A DNA stretch of 64,000 bases from Cinnamomum chago (lineage: Eukaryota > Streptophyta > Magnoliopsida > Laurales > Lauraceae): contig CP142453.1 of assembly GCA_038049695.1 (NCBI GenBank), positions 115,546,001 through 115,610,000 on the forward strand, read 5' to 3'. The notes under the pieces are model-generated. The model ran no database searches and was not told the DNA's origin. It saw nothing but the letters and a program-made list of their open reading frames with translations. The translations under genes and the position numbers were made by a program. Of this stretch, positions 48,669-61,910 are shown one piece after another. Every line of letters begins with the position of its first letter. Positions within the stretch are counted from its first letter, which is position 1.

Positions 48669-48716
48669 AAAGAGAGACAGAGAGAGGAGGCGGCATGGGA
48701 TGTTCATGTATGTGGT

Positions 48717-50335
48717 ATTACTTGAATTATCTCTCCGTGTGTGGAAAGTGGGGAAGGAGCTTCCTGTCGTTTTCGCAGACTAGCTAGAGGCCATGGGCTT
48801 TTCCTTTTTATATACTAATTATACATGACTAGCATTAACGGGTTAAATCCTTGCTATTTATCCATTTAATTCAAAACAGAAGTGTCATGTCTTTAATAAT
48901 AATTTCTCAATTTTGAAAGAAAAATTTGAATCTCACGTACCTATTTAGTTGCTTTTATACTTGCTGAAATCAAAGATCACAAGTAGGACCAAATATTTAA
49001 GATTGAGTGAAGCACTAAAGATTAGAAATGGAGAAAAAGAAATTAAGAGAGAGAGAGAGAGAGAGAGAGGAAGATGAGGTTAAGAAAGGAGAGAGACATA
49101 AAGAGGAGGTTCGATGGAGAGAAAGGAGAGACACATCCATTCAATGAGTCGTTTCAAGATGAGGTAGGTTTTTTTTTTTTTTTTCAAAATTGAGATGTAT
49201 TAATTGGGTCCCACTTCCATTTGCTGATGTGGATAATTGTGGATGGATTTAGACAAAAAAAAAAAAAAACCCTCAAAAATGTGTCTCAACTGCACCAACT
49301 GTTTTGTACCTTTCAAGAGAAAGAATTTGCTAGATAGCCAAAAAAATATTAAAAAGCCCATTTCCTGTCCCACTTAAATGCATTACAATAAAAGGAGGTA
49401 TAACAATAAAAACGTTTGAACTTTGAAACTAGGCCAAGAGAATATATATAAAATATCCTGTTTTGATAACTAAGGATATCTCTAACCAAACTCGCCCAGG
49501 ACCCGGAACTAAACTGTAGCAACACGTGCAAACCCTCCTTTCCACAAAGGAGGCTGATTGATTAGATTCAAATAAAATGAAAAATTTGGATGGATACCAA
49601 TTTTGGGGAGGCTTGTGTAAAAGGATTGGGTTAATTGAAAGTGTATCTAAGTATTAAAACTCAAAAAGGGCACTAAAAATGTGAGTTATTTGGATAATTT
49701 CATGGATACAGGTGTACGCGTACACAGTTTTGTTAAGAGATCTCTCTCATAGATTGCGTGAGAAGTAGTTGTCATTGCCTACATGAGACACCCTATAACA
49801 ACTCCAACCCCTTCACATTCATAAAACAAGCTGTGAAGTAGCATTTACTTTAATTTGACACTAATATGAATTATACTCACTATCAAATTAAATTTCATGA
49901 CAAATGTAACATGGGAAAACTATTATATTTTAAGGTCTCTAAACTGGTGGTTGTGATTATCTAATTGAGATAATTTTTGTCCAAAATCATATATACAATG
50001 AGAACTATCAATCACGCTAGCCTCCCATGATTAGAAATGATTCCAAGCGATGATGCCCAAATACAATGTGAATATAATATGAATATGCCATTTACATAAC
50101 ACGTACACATATTTTACACATAAAAATAAATAAATCAGCACATACAATATGAAATGATAGGCTGCCCATTGTAAAGTATCTGTTCATCAAGCATCCTAGT
50201 GATTCGCACAAGGGACTTGGATTTTAATCTTTCACGCAATTGTGTCAAGTAACCTATGCATTTATAATTTGAAAGGATATAGGAGCATTTATAATTTGAA
50301 AGGATATAGGACACGTATATCGCACCTATCTTTAC
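48717..50335. other. Intergenic
   Basis: It holds a GA run (49047-49069), T-runs and A-runs. No gene seen. Confidence 0.55.
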
Positions 50336-50632
50336 TGTTTGGGGAGCTTTACTAAGGAAGTTGAGTGGAGTAGAGATTATTTTGAGGAAAGAATAAAATA
50401 TAAGTCGGTTATGATGGTATTTTATTTTTAGTTGTTTATTATGAAATCTTTTTAAATTTTTGTATTGATTGTGAATTTTTTTGTTTTTTAGTAGAGAAAT
50501 TATGTTACTTTTTTACTTTTTTTTTTGAAAAATATGGTGGAAAATTTGAATTAAAGTGCTTTTGATGTGACTATTTTTTGAAAAATTGAGGTTTTACCTT
50601 ACTTGACTCTAATAGTAGAGCTGCCAAACAAG
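50336..50632. mobile_element. MITE, copy 1 of the TGTTTGG-GC family
   Basis: The left end tgtttggggagctttactaa and the right end agtagagctgccaaaca form an imperfect inverted pair. The interior is AT-rich with gaggaaagaataaaatataag and tttgaaaaatatgg. Two further copies are at 50642-50996 and 57862-58144. Confidence 0.75.
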
Positions 50633-50641
50633 CCCGTGGGC

Positions 50642-50996
50642 TTATTTGGGGGCTTTACTAATGGAGTTGAGTGAAGTAAATATTATTTTGAGGAAAGAAT
50701 AAAATATAAGTAAGTTATGATGATATTTTATTTTTATTTGTTTCTTATGAAATCTTTTTTACTTTTTATATAGGAAAGTGCAGTTTTTTTTTGTTTTTTA
50801 GAGGAGAAAGGAGGTTGCTTTTTACTTTTTTTTTGAAAAATATGGCGAAAAATCTGAATTAAAGTGTTTTAGATATGACTTTTTTTTTAATTTTTAAATG
50901 AGTGCTTCACTTTACTTGACTCTATTAGTAGTGCTGCCAAACAATTTAAATGAGTGATTCACTTTACTTGACTCTATTAGTAGTGCTGCCAAACAA
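50642..50996. mobile_element. MITE, copy 2, with a duplicated right end
   Basis: It is about 85-90% alike to copy 1 by eye and in the same orientation, only about 10 bp away. Its right end (about 52 bp, tttaaatgagtg to ctgccaaacaa) occurs twice in tandem, 50893-50944 and 50945-50996. Confidence 0.8.
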
Positions 50997-52280
50997 GCGC
51001 AATGGACCACTGATTTCTTGGTTACCTTGGGTTTGACCCAAAATATCCAAATATAGACCCTCTTTATGATCCAATTGATAATCAAATCGAAATACAACAA
51101 AAAAAAGCCAAATACAAAACCTCTTTTATGACCTAATTTATAATCAAATGCAAATACAAGGCCCCTAACGTCAATATCAATGGAGGATTGACTTTCTTTC
51201 TTTTTCAAAACCTTGTACATAATTTTTTGGGTGAAAAGGAGGTTCCGCATGTGAAGCCCAAATATATTAACAAGAATACTCATAGAGATGCTGTCTTATT
51301 TTTCTTTCCATTCTTTCCCTTCGGTAGAAAGTTTTTAGGGAGATTTTCATATAATTATGATATTTTTTTACTGCAGATTTTTTTTTTGTTGAAAGATAAA
51401 AAAGAAAAAATCTTTCTGTAAACTACCAAAATGCCATTCTTTCTAGTCTCCTTCTGTATTTAAATTATTTATCCAATATTATTTTTACTTATATATTTAC
51501 TTTTTAACTTAAATTTGTTTTTTTATTTTAATGATAATTTTCAGATAATACCCTAACAAAATTGGAAATTTGAGAATTCCAAACATGGTTTGAAATAGTC
51601 AGCTTAATGTTTTTAATGAGAAAAAGTTTGGGGGCAGGGTTTGTGTTTTTACAAAGCCATACATTAATTGTCAATTTCATTACAATAATTTTGCAGTAGC
51701 CCCCAAGGCATGTATCCTGATTCCGCCCCTGGTTTCAAACATCCCAATCATAGAAAGCTACAATAATAGATCACTTGGGGGATCAAACTCTAGCAAAACT
51801 TGTACTTTATAAATAGCTGATTGAAATAGAATACTAAAAAATCAAAGAAGATGTTTTAACAAAATTCATCACCCAGCTTACCATATGTGGCTGATTAAGT
51901 ACTAAACACAACATGTTGGAATAGTCTGCCTTTCACACCTGTTTTAAAGGTCTCAGACCCCTCATCTTGGATGGTGTGGACCAAAAATTCTTCACAAGTA
52001 TATAGAGTAAAAAATTATCATTGACATAGACATTGCGTGGGGTGGGGGACAAAGAGCAATCAAAAATTCCAAAAGGAAGAGGGAGGGAAAGGTAAGTGAG
52101 TGGGGATGATTTTGTCAAAGTCAAGACGCGTAGACTTTGACGGCTTGACCCCAATCAGGTCATGGTCCAGGAGACACGTCAGTATACACGTTAGCCGACG
52201 CGCCGTGTACGATAAGGATTGGCAAATGACGACGACACGATACGACACGACACTAGACTGGAGGGCGACATAGGGAGGAG

Positions 52281-52318
<38 letters not shown>

Positions 52319-53807
52319 ATAGGAGGAGATGAGTTCTCAGCTGATTTGACATCCTTTTTCCATGCGTCGTCCTCCTTATTGAACTAAATAGGATTTTTTT
52401 ATTTGGTACAAATAACGGATTCGAATTCAAAATGAGAGGATTCGTATTGCCCAGTCAGCATCCAACTTAACTCACTTTAAAATTTTAAAAGGGTTTCGTT
52501 TTAAGTAGCATTCATTGGGCTCTTGTTTCCTTTTTATTGTAACTTCTGAACTTGATATTCTAGGACTGTTTGAAAATCTTAAATGCTGCAGTTTTATAAT
52601 GCTCTAAACTCTAATATTTTTAAAACTTCTTTTTCTATCTATCATTTGTAATATTTTATTTTAGAATTCTATAAATTTATTATTTATAGTTACTAGAATT
52701 TCTTATTAGAATTATGTTGATGCATACATCGAAGGATATTGGACGCATGTACATTTATATGAATTATAATATGACCGTACCTTTTTATGCTTGTGAAGAT
52801 GGGATATACCTTTTTATGAATTACAACGGATCACCTTTTGCAATCATGAACATGAGATCAAACGTTAGAAATTATATGATGGGCTCAGCTTTAAAATTTA
52901 TATATGGTAATTGGAGCCCATCTTTTGAAAATGTATCACTCATCTTTATACGAATTATAATGTGGGGGCCTTTAGAATTCATGGTATTGGGTCCAACTTT
53001 AGAAATTGATTTTCTAGATTTCCACCCAAAAAGTCTACTGAATTTAAAAAATATTCTAGAATTCATAATTAAAATGCTAGATGGTGGGGTGGGATTTGAA
53101 AATGCCTCCTTTTGAGCAACTTGGAATCCTGAAATTTCAGAATTCTTTAAACTCTTTTGAATAATACGAGATTCTTAATAGACATTTCAAAAACTCCTTG
53201 ACAGACAAAAATCTATTACGAATTTCAATAAGAAATAGGCTTTTTGACATAAAAAAGTAATTCAAATAGATATCTGAAAGCTTTAGACTTGCTTGACAAA
53301 ATTTCTATAGATTTCTTTAAAACTTTTTTGTCTTTTTCAAAAACAAGTAAATGTTAACATTTTCAAACATACGTAATGTTTGCCTAAACTTCATGATAAG
53401 TTTGCCTAGACTGCATTTACTTTATAACAAATTTGCATGTACTAATTTTAGAGTAAATTAGCGAAAGGTCTCTTAAAATACTCTTGTAAGTTATTGTTTA
53501 ACAACCAACAAATTTGCCTATATAACATATACAATTCTTTTCTTTCATAAATATTAAGTCTTCTCATACACCTTCACCCTCTAGAAAATTTTCTACAAGA
53601 TAATTTTCTCCCAAAATACAATCTTTAAAGAAAATCCCTCCTATTGCCCTTAATGAAGGAGTGCACTTATTACACAATGATGACGATGGCGGCGTAGCGG
53701 CAACAACAATGATGGTGATGACGATGATGTGGTGCTAAGATAATGGAAGTGATGGCAATGATGATGACGACGACAATGATTATGGTGATGGTGGTAATGA
53801 TGATCAC
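50997..53807. other. Intergenic, low-complexity
   Basis: No gene. It holds a repeated segment near 51040-51160 (aatacaa, tttatgacc), a lone CAGGGGCGGA-type right end at about 51720-51731, and a T-run of 32 (52286-52317). AT-rich sequence at 52560-53240 repeats ttttatgaattacaa and tagaatt strings and may be an old MITE. A 133-codon open frame there (52714-53115) has no protein-like composition. A GAT/ATG-rich microsatellite runs through 53680-53805. Confidence 0.5.
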
Positions 53808-54794
53808 CAGGGGTGGAGCCACCATGTGAGGACCTAGGGCGACAACCAGAAATCACATTAAATTTAAATGGGGTCGGGGCCAGGCCCATGCCCCATGTAT
53901 CACTCAACAATTGCCTCACATCTAACATCAACTGGATGTTTCTACCAAAAACAGAAACAAAAAAAATAATAATAATAATTGCCACATATGACAAAAACTT
54001 CACTATTTTTTTTATTAAAAGAAAGAAAAAAAAAGCACCAGTTAAAAACAACCCTAGAAGAAAAAAACGCATTTGTGGTAAAAAGTTACTTCTTTCAACA
54101 TTTGTAATCAAGCTCTTTGGTGCGGATCAAGCTTCTCCTCATCGGCAGTCTTATGATTAGGCTTTCTCAGCTCATAGCAAACACTTTCCGCACTGAAGTT
54201 CTCAGAATCACCCCTCCTCCAATTCCACATCGAGCCAACTCTGTTGGAACCCCATCCCCATTCGGCCTTCCACATTGAGCCAACTCCGCCAGATTCACCC
54301 CTCCTCCAATTCCTATAATTGTTTGTTATTTCAGTCTCTTTTTTTTTTTCTTTTCTATAAAGTACCATTGTGGACTGTTTGTGTGAGTGAGCTCTTTGGA
54401 GCTGGAGAATTTTTCTTGTATCCGTAAATAGCAACAGAATTATAAAAAAAGCTAAGGATGGAAAGGAACTATTAGGAGATAGAATTTAACTACTTATTTC
54501 TTCTTCTTCTTCTAGAATTTAACTATTTATTTCTTCTTCTTCTTCTTCTTTTTTGGAATTTTTTCTTAGACCATAATATGATGTCTATCACAAATAAAAT
54601 CAATTGTAGAAAGAAGGGGCTTCAAACTCTTTTTCATAAAACACCCTTGTGGATTATTTGCATGAGTGAGCTCTTTGGAGGGTGAAGCTTTAGTATTTTT
54701 CTTGTAAAGAAAAGTAAATAGCAACAAAATTATAGAAATTGAGTTTTAGAAAAAGTTTAGTCTTACCCAAACAAAAATATTGGGTCCGCCACTG
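53808..54794. mobile_element. hAT-like element (987 bp), CAGGGGYGGA termini
   Basis: The left end caggggtggagcca and right end tgggtccgccactg are imperfect inverted termini of the same type as at 46488-46995. The flanking 8 bases (atgatcac and atgatgat) agree only in part, as expected of an older insertion or because the target is a GAT microsatellite. The interior contains two direct segments of about 60 bp (gtgagctctttggag near 54387 and 54667). Confidence 0.6.
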
Positions 54795-54802
54795 ATGATG
54801 AT

Positions 54803-56272
54803 GATATTAGTGGTGATTATGATGATGATGTTGATGGTGGTGGAAAAAAAAAAAAAGAAGTCTGTACAGCCCCACTAATATTCCCGGGACAGGGCTTCAG
54901 GTTTTTGCCCTTTCTGATGTTTTTGGCACTCTTGTCTTCTTCTGTGGGTCGAGAGAGAGATACCCCTGTTCACTCTGCTTCCATTCATTGTACGTTATTC
55001 AAGGCGAGAGAGTCAGAGCTCAGAAGGAAAAGCTATGAATCCGTAATGAAAAAAGAGACTTTAGAGTTTGAACGTACACAAGCATGTAAATTCATTCCTC
55101 TCCCATTTTTCCTCATCCCAACTTGTTTGGTTCTCAGTTTCACACACACGCATACACAAAATGAGAGGAGAGAGAATAGATAACAATGACGAGGTTTGGT
55201 TTCGATGGGAAACTCATTCCTGCTATTCCGTATCAACCTAAACCTTTCCTTCTTATTATTACACACTTACACGTTCGAAAATGTGATAATAGTCAACTTA
55301 CAAGTGATGATGACATTTGAATAGAATGGTTGTATTGTGAGACCAGTCATTCCTCTCATCCATCCATGTGGTGTGCCGTGTGGGTGTGGCCCCCAACAAC
55401 AAGCGTGTAAGCTTCAAACTTGACGAGTCAAGACTCTATTATATGCAATGAGATGTCAATATGGTTTTAGACTCCATTTTGATTTGACCTCTAAAATGGA
55501 AAGTTCGGGCCAATTTGAAATTTCGGCAAAATTCTTTAGAATTACATTTAAAAAAATATATATCTAGAAGAATAAAACAATAAATATAGATTTAATTCAT
55601 TCTAGTAAAACTTTTTGGAATGAAATTTTGAGGAAAAATAAGAAATACAAAGTATATATTTGTATAAAAATAAAAAATAAAAACATAATTAATTATGTAA
55701 AATATCATTTCGGTTGGAATTTAAAAAAAAGGTTTTATGTGAAATTTTATTTCTGTTACTTAACCAAAACGAAAAATTTATATCATTTCGGTCAAAACGG
55801 AACAAAATTAATAACTATCCACATTGTGAAATTCTCTACCAAAGTGCAATCCGTGTGTCGAGTCGGCTTTCACTTGATTTTGAATAGGGTCAGCTATCCA
55901 AAACTTGAGTCGATTTTCAAAATTAGGAACTAAATTTAGAAAGTGATGTACTTCGTATGAAGCATAAATATGATATTATGCAACATAGGCACATGCATTT
56001 GTACGTAGATAACTCGAGCGTCCAGGTTGAGTTTTTATACAGCCCAAGAGGAAGCCATCATGTAGGCCCAACCAAAATAAGGCCCAACAGGTCCAAGGTC
56101 ATACTCTGATATATCATCAAAATTTGTATTTCCGCTGACTTTCTCCTTCTGTCTAAGAAATACTCAAACAATGATCACATGGATACCAGTGCTATAGGGA
56201 TTGGTCTCAAATTGTTTAGGTAGAGGGGAGGTGCTTCACCAGTCACTACCAAGTTATAAGCAGATTGGCTTT
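54803..56272. other. Intergenic
   Basis: No gene. A short GTT/GAT repeat continues to about 54845. The rest is AT-rich. Confidence 0.55.
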
Positions 56273-56480
56273 TAGGTCTTCTTTGTTTGCATGGAATTAA
56301 ATTTCTATAGATTTATGGTGAAATGAGTTCCACCATAGTATTGATAGGGTGAAGGATATTAGGTAGCCGGGCCCAATTTGAATTTTTTTTTAAGGATATG
56401 ACTAGGCATTCATTTTCCAATCTCTCCTGAATTCATTTTCATTAATGGGGTGATTATTCCATGAAAGAAACATACCCTTA
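56273..56480. mobile_element. MITE, third copy of the family at 26.7 and 36.2 kb (shorter)
   Basis: It starts near ggtcttctttgtttgcatgg and contains ggtgaaggatatt, ggcattcattttcc and attaatggggtg, in the order seen at 36.2 kb. Its right side abuts the A-tail of the LINE at 56483. Confidence 0.55.
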
Positions 56481-57466
56481 GATTTTTTTTTTTTTTTTGC
56501 TTAAAGTTAATAATTGTATTGAAAGAAGGAGAAAACATGGGCTAGGAGACCACAAAAAGCGAAAAACCTGAAACTATACATGCTCTTAAAGAGCCAAAAG
56601 AATCAACTACAACTAATCCCCTCAAAGTTGAGGTATCACCCAAAAAAAAGGAGAGCATCGTTAGTCGGCCTCTGAATGTTCCTCGACAAGAGCATCGAAT
56701 ATAACTTGAGAGGTGGCTAGACATGCCTCTTTTGGCCCAGACATGAGTCACTGATTTGTTGTTGAAAGTGGCTTCATTTCTGCAATACCATATTGTGTTA
56801 AGAGGAATCCACAGTAAGAGGAGTTAGAATAGTGATGTTGGTGGGTAGCCGACTGCAAGTATTGTTTGTGATCATTGGAAGGAGGTGATTTGGGATCAAC
56901 CATCGTCCACCATCAATCAACAATGAAACGGTATCATTTGGTGGCAGGGGTGGACCCAGAAAATGGAAGGGAGGGGGGATTTGTGGTTTTAACATTTTGA
57001 AAACTTAATGGAGGAGGTTGATAGCAGCCCCATCTCCCACAGGCCATCTGAGTTCCAAGGCGAAGGAAAGCCGCGAGAGATCTGATTTTCCTCCAAATAC
57101 ATGAACAAGCATGAGGATTTTTCTTATTATTCCAAATGGAGGAATTTCTAAAATATGTAGCTTTGAAACAATTGACCCAAATGGAAGAAGCAGTCATTCC
57201 CGTCCACCCAAAATTCAGCATGCAAGCATCACTTACTTCGCTGATTCTACCAATGCCCAATCCACCTTCGGACTTTGGGAGGCAGATGTGTTCCCAACAA
57301 ACCAAGTATTGTTTAGTCTTCAAAAGTCCTAATGACTAGGGAGGGGAGTGGAAAGCGAAATGTGAAGACGCATACTTGCTAACACATGCTTGACAAGAGT
57401 CAGTCTCCCTACAAACGAGAGGGCTTTGGCTTTCCAACCTGATAGCTTGTTCTAATAACAAAAAGT

Positions 57467-57593
57467 CTACTTGGACAAACTTTTTGGCCAGAATTTTGGC
57501 CAACCCCCATGGTTTGCATTGAATATCACTATGATATTCAATGCAAACCATGGGGGTTGGCCAAAATTCTGGCCAAAAAGTTTGTCCATGTAG
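57467..57593. repeat. Near-perfect palindrome, 62-bp arms, 3-bp loop
   Basis: Arm 1 is 57467-57528 and arm 2 is 57532-57593, with one mismatched pair (57471/57589) and loop CTA. The inner 57 bp of each arm are perfectly complementary. It interrupts the LINE sequence. It would form a long hairpin in RNA or a cruciform in DNA. Confidence 0.97.
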
Positions 57594-57861
57594 CATTACT
57601 CAATAATAACATCCGATAACTTCACAAAGTGATAGGGTTTGGGGCTTCCAAAGAAAAGAGGAGCACCAAGTAAGAAGAGGGAGAATTGGTAAATGCCTAA
57701 CTGGGATGTCAAGCAAAGATAAACTGGATTTTTTCCCGGTGATTACATTTACCAATAAAGAGGTGGCTCTTAGAGAGGTTAAACGCTTGGCCCGCAACTA
57801 ACTCATACTTGGGTAGAAGGTTGTTGATACAGTGGATACTCTTGGAAGAGGCGGCATATTT

Positions 57862-58144
57862 GGGGTACCTTACTTGTAGAGTGAAGTAAGGTAAAGCCTC
57901 ATTCTCAAGAAAAAAATCCCACCAAAAGTACTTTACATTAAATTTACCACCATACTTTTTCCAAAAAAGTCAAAAAAATAATCACATTTACTCACTAAAA
58001 GACAAACAAACTCCACTTTCCAATAAGAAAGTCAACTAAAAATAACTAAAAACAAAATATCATCATTATCCACTTATATTTTATTATTTCTTCAAAATAA
58101 CCTTCACTCCGCTCAACTCCACAAGTAAAGCCCCCAAACAGGCC
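57862..58144. mobile_element. MITE, copy 3 of the TGTTTGG-GC family, reverse orientation
   Basis: Read on the minus strand it begins cctgtttgggggctttactt and ends near gaggctttaccttacttcac, as in the copies at 50.3 and 50.6 kb. It sits inside the LINE, so it arrived later. Confidence 0.75.
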
Positions 58145-58380
58145 CAAAGAAAGAACATGAGGTTATCGGCATATAGAAGAAGGCAGGGGGTGTTGAGTAC
58201 AAGGGAGACATGCCTAGTTAAATTCATTGATTGAAGATCCTGTGCATTAAAGTTCCAAGATTTCCTCAGCAAGGAAGAGGAGATATGGAGACAGGGCGTC
58301 TCCTTGACGCAGCCCGCTTGAAGAAGGGAAGAAGCCCCAAAGACTTCTATTAAGGAGAACGGAGCCCCTTGAGGTTGTAA

Positions 58381-59352
58381 TAAGCTGTTTTTAAATCAAG
58401 TCCACTCCATTAATTCTTTTTAAATGTCAAAAACACCCTCATCTCATTTTTTTTAAAATTATTTTATAACTTAGTAGGGCCCACTTTAGCTACGTTTATG
58501 CATATATGGTTTTCCAAATGACTAAAAAACTATCTTAATTAAATGGCTATACTATTTTTAAAAATGAGCCAAAAGTCTTATACTATATATATTTTTTAAA
58601 TTCCCACAATAATTACTCTCTTGCAACGTGTCAAATTGGGGTGGTGGTTAATACAATAGAGTCCCATCGCCTGCACATGAACATGCACCTCTAGTGTACA
58701 ACTGGTATCATTAACCCAGTGGCCGCTCATGCAACAGAGGGTGCTTAAAATCAAAGTGATTGAACTTTTTTATTTATAACAGTAAATCTTATTGCTAAAA
58801 AAACCAATCGACTGAAACAGCTCTGACCAACTCAAAGGCAAACAACCAAGCAATTAAAACAAAAACAGCTAAACAGCAAAGACAGAACAATTAATCGAAC
58901 TTGACTGATGCGATAGTTATTAGCAAATGGCATGGATCATCAGATCACAGCAATTTCTTTTCCAACAGTTCATCAACATCTGAGCCTTTTAGCTCAACCA
59001 ACACTATCAAGAAACACCATATGAGAGAATAAGAGCTGCTCAAATAAAGCTCGTCAATCTTTATAGTTTGCCGGAAAATAGGATTCAGTACACAATTTAT
59101 ACATGACATAAAAATGATGACCAATCAAAAACTCAGAAGAGTGACCTCCTATGATGGTAGAGAGCAAGGGAAAAAAAAAGAAGCTCGGCAGCATTGGTCA
59201 ATTATCTTTTTTCTACGGGTATGAGGACATCTTATCCTCTTATGTATAATCGAAGTGAGCATATCCTATATCATAGGTAACAAATCCATAATAATGGAAA
59301 GGGATTATGGAAAATTCAATGTACACGCAACAACATAGATGAAACTAAATTA
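58381..59352. other. Intergenic and probable 3' UTR of the RHIP1-like gene
   Basis: No coding exon seen. The part near 59352 follows the stop codon of the RHIP1-like gene on the minus strand. Confidence 0.5.
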
Positions 59353-61910
59353 TCAAACTGAAATCCCATAATTAGTGATTTTTGAGACCTCTTTGATGAG
59401 AACAACTTTTTCCTTCTTGGCATCAGAAGCAAGGGAAGAAACCTGCAAAACATATAACAGTGAAGTAACATCCTTTCACTATCCCAGCAAGAAAACTATA
59501 TGATAAAGAAGTATGCAAATGCAACTGGCAAACACATCAAGCCAGATGAAACATTATACAATGAATGCAACAACTTGTGAGAAAAATGGCATTTAAAATG
59601 AAACAAAATAATATTTTTCAACCAGCACGCTATTCTCCACTTGATATAGTAATATATGAGTAATGTCAAAATTCTGCTACAATCAGCAAGTTTAATCCCA
59701 GCTTTTTAGACAATGCCAGCTTCTTTAAAAAAAAAAAAAAAAGTACAAATGCATAAGATCTGTCTGCCTTCTTATCTATTTTCACTATTTAGATCTAAAC
59801 CAATCCAAATCCCTAGCAAAAACAGGCATTTCTCAACGTGATGGATAGCATATGCCTTTTTTTTTTTTCCTGGGATTTAGAGAATTCCTATCGGGCAGAA
59901 ATCTAATTTCTCAGAATTGTGTGCCGAACAGGTTTCCTAAATCCTCAAGTACATCCTAGCATTCTAGATGCTAGGATTTGATGAATTTGAAAAGCCAAAA
60001 GTGACAATTTAAAAAACTGTTTTTTTTTTTTTTTTTAATTCTAGCAATCAAATAAGAAATTCCATATGATCAATTGATAGGAACTGAAATTACAGTCAGA
60101 AATTCCCAAACACATGGAATTACAATCAGAAATTCCTCTGAACCAACGTCCCCCTTTGTGTGTATCAACTATCAAGGCACTAGGCATGTACTTTTTGGAT
60201 GCACCTCGAGGCACAGGGCTCAAGGTTTTAGGTATTGGTATCAGATCCATAGCGGTTTTTCGAAAAACCAATGCCCATCCATATCAGCCCCACATCAGCT
60301 TGATTTTAAAAATGACTCAAAAACAAAAAGACATATCTCAATATCACAAATAATGGAAAACCCAAAAAAAAAAAAAAAATTTCTAGAGATTATCTGCTTG
60401 ATTTTGTGTGCGTACCAATCCTTTCACTCCTATAGGATGTTTTAAACCAAATGTAGATCTCGTGTAATTTTCAAGACTTTGGCATGCATTTGGAAGGATG
60501 GGAAATAAAAGAAACTAGTATAAATTACCCCGAAAAAGCAATACCCAGCTCTCCCCCAGTAGGGCATTCTGGTTCGGGCAATGAGAGTTACAGCTGGCAA
60601 CAATGACCCCACCATTGAAGGCTTCCTCAAGTCTACCTTCTTATGATCTCATTTCATAAGTAGTTGGGGTTTCACTAATCTAGCATTCTTTCCAAGATCC
60701 TCAAAGCCCATACCCACGTATATTTTGCTGACAAATATGGCAGTTTCAACAAGCAGATTGGAAATTGGATAAGCAAAGCACAGAATGCGTTCCCATAAAT
60801 GACATTGCATGTTGTGTTTTTTCTTGAATTGGTCGTGTTTAGAGTGTGAGTTTGCAGGAGAATAGATATTGCCATCTGCGTGTTAATTTTGAATACTAGT
60901 TAAGTGTCAAACACTAATGCTGAAACATTGAAAGATATCAAAATCCAAACTGCTTGACAAGTGGAGTTCTGTAGTGTACTAATTTTTATTTTGTCTTCAG
61001 CTATACCTATTTAATTTTTATTCTAGGTGCTTTTCAGAGGGCCTGTGTTTCGAATAATTTAATTCTATATAACAATTGGTTTTTCCATATGCATTTGCAT
61101 TGGTTACTGCAAAATATATCGCAAATTAAATTACTCAGCTTGGAATGTTGGAGGTGTCAAAAGCTGCTGCCGTAATCGTCATATCCACAATACCTATCAG
61201 CGTATCAGCTAATAATCATGCAATACATGCATCATACTTGTCCACATATTTGCCAGCCGAAAAACTGATGTGCTGACCAATACAGATCATACCGGCCCAT
61301 TATGGCAACACCACAATGTGCCTTGAGATGCAAAGCATATGCCGTTTTGGTACGCTATGAAGCAAATTGCTCTTTTTTTTTTCTTTTCAAAACAATGGTA
61401 CAAAAAAAAAAAAAAATACTGGGATATGATATAAATTGGTGGCGGCACCCAGCAAAATCGTTTTAAGAATTAAGACCCCATAATGATATTGCACCATTCA
61501 AATAGCCTAACTGACCTGTGCACGAAAACGGGATGCCTCTCTGCTGGGAAGTTCTCCAAGAATATCTTTCAAGCCTAACGAAACACACGTAAATTCTTTT
61601 AGAGTTGAGGCAACATCTCAAAAATAAATCATTATTTATTCATGCTAATTCAATCTTTAAAAAAGTCAATGTCAGGAAGGATGTATGCATACCCCTTGCT
61701 TGTCTTTCAATCTTGTAGGCTGAACGAATAACACCTTGAATCTGACGTCCTGCTTGTCTGAAAAAAAAAAAAAAAAAAAAAAGGTGTCAACCAAATGAAT
61801 AAAAACCAACCTGGTGCATAGAAAAGTAGCAGTCTCGTGCTTTCAACCATAAAGTACCTAAGTTTTGTTCTTCCACGCCCCATTTCCTCTTCAGCTTGCA
61901 AAGTACTTTC
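59353..61910 (-). CDS. RHIP1: RGS1-HXK1-interacting protein 1-like, last four exons (5' end outside window)
   Basis: Exons (minus): 61910-61858, 61757-61693, 61574-61516, 59442-59353; the phases close and give 88 residues before the stop. The protein reads LQAEEEMGRGRTKLRQAGRQ, then IQGVIRSAYKIERQARGLKD, then ILGELPSREASRFRAQ, and ends KEVSKITNYGISV. I recognise this C-terminal part as that of plant RHIP1, reported in Arabidopsis as interacting with the RGS1 regulator and hexokinase 1 in glucose signalling. The visible part is helical and probably coiled-coil. The N-terminal exons are not in the window or not seen. The last intron is 2.1 kb and mostly AT-rich. Identification is from memory of the family sequence. 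Confidence 0.8.

Larger units (their letters stand above)
56483..58380 (-). mobile_element. 5'-truncated L1-type LINE
   Basis: On the minus strand the order is RT first, then zf-RVT, then A-tail. RT strips such as LLLYADNLMFF lie near 58165-58200. Near 57200-57320 there is WEHICLPKSEGGLGIGRIS, a zf-RVT signature. Around 56780-57200 are IWRKIRSL and MACGRWG strips. A 16-nt A-tail (complement of 56483-56498) follows the typical ttcaatacaattattaac end. The body is broken by a MITE (57862-58144), a palindrome (57467-57593) and several stops, so it is dead. The 5' end is approximate; no target duplication found. Confidence 0.82.

Noticed and set aside
52714-53115. 133-codon plus-strand frame
   Set aside because: AT-rich repeated strings (MNYN, FMNYN) from repetitive DNA; no splice context or family.
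53650-54111. 153-codon minus-strand frame with a His-rich end
   Set aside because: The His run comes from the GAT/ATG microsatellite, and the rest is inside a hAT-like element.
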